Below, piece by piece: positions 63,842 through 64,000 of a stretch of 64,000 nt of DNA (within the stretch, counting starts at the first letter, position 1; every line of letters starts with the position of its first letter). The position numbers and the translations under genes were made by a program. This stretch comes from Pseudomonadota bacterium (lineage in GTDB: Bacteria > Pseudomonadota > Alphaproteobacteria > Acetobacterales > Acetobacteraceae): the NCBI GenBank assembly GCA_018240405.1, contig JAFEFW010000643.1, forward strand, positions 1-64,000, given 5' to 3'. The notes beneath the pieces were generated by a model, which was not told the DNA's origin, did not search any database, and saw nothing but the letters and a program-made list of their open reading frames with translations.

Positions 63842-64000
63842 ATGCGACCGATCCGGTTACCGGCCATGCTCACCGCCCTTGCTTCGCTGGCCTGGATCAC
63901 CGTCGCGACGCCGCTGGCACAAGCCGGCACGCTCGACATCGTCAAGAGCCGCGGCATCCTGCACTGCGGCGTCAATACAAACGTCGCCGGATTTTCTCTG
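63842..64000 (+). CDS. N-terminal part of an amino acid ABC substrate-binding protein, AapJ-like
   Basis: The frame from ATG 63842 runs off the window after 53 codons. A Sec signal peptide (MLTALASLAWITVATPLAQA, cleavage near AQAG) is followed by LDIVKSRGILHCGVNTNVAG, which strongly resembles the start of general L-amino acid binding proteins (AapJ/BztA), where a similar RGxLxCGVN appears. The rest, including any transporter genes, is outside the window. Confidence 0.8.
   Translation, partial: MRPIRLPAMLTALASLAWITVATPLAQAGTLDIVKSRGILHCGVNTNVAGFSL

Overview
The window reads as a piece of chromosome from a high-GC alphaproteobacterium, most likely a Rhodospirillales/Acetobacteraceae-type free-living heterotroph. 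That placement is inferred from base composition, the many solute importers and the gene families present; no rRNA or tRNA was found to fix it. Genes are densely packed on both strands in short operons, often with 1-4 nt stop/start overlaps. I see no CRISPR array, prophage, complete insertion sequence or replication origin.

1-13.3 kb: the tail of an unidentified gene, a TauD/TfdA-type dioxygenase, a gene-poor stretch holding a decayed PIN-domain toxin, an MFS carrier, an orphan coxG-coxD pair, a CitMHS-like antiporter, an exported chalcone-isomerase-fold protein, an acetamidase/formamidase, a drug-efflux-type MFS carrier, and a membrane Ser/Thr kinase whose C-terminal PDZ part is cut off by one in-frame TGA. 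13.5-16.8 kb: a marR-emrA-emrB efflux operon with a 20-bp palindromic operator candidate.

16.9-26.5 kb: a solute-binding protein, a small protein, then an amidohydrolase/DUF4387/AtuA-like cluster of unknown substrate. The amidohydrolase resembles cytosine deaminase but lacks its catalytic acids. A CHASE2 nucleotide cyclase follows, converging on a FecR-domain gene with a shared CTAG stop, then an orphan branched-chain-type binding protein.

27-33.6 kb: core functions (ligA, rplY, pth, ychF) with a LolA-like exported protein, a YdjM-like membrane hydrolase, and a coiled-coil protein built of 66-bp tandem repeats. 33.6-38.1 kb: a complete livKHMGF importer. 38.3-46.3 kb: Na/Pi cotransporter, DNA alkyltransferase, two pairs of very small genes, acyl-CoA dehydrogenase, DMT exporter plus thioesterase, and a short Ada-like regulator.

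46.4-64 kb: a 3-oxoacid CoA-transferase pair, a TetR/hydrolase/LplT-PlsC-Aas lipid operon with a 22-bp palindrome in its promoter, an AcuI/YhdH-type reductase, a VapBC toxin-antitoxin pair, a GH63 glucosidase, a VOC protein with an ATPase-less amino-acid importer, a SYLF lipoprotein, a Cys-cluster protein, a DapA-family lyase, an SDR dehydrogenase and the start of another amino-acid binding protein. A palindromic intergenic repeat of about 110 bp occurs in three full copies and one half copy. The overall theme is nutrient uptake and catabolism of acids, amides and acyl-CoA intermediates, with efflux and envelope maintenance. Start sites below were chosen by ribosome-binding sites and gene overlaps where these were visible.
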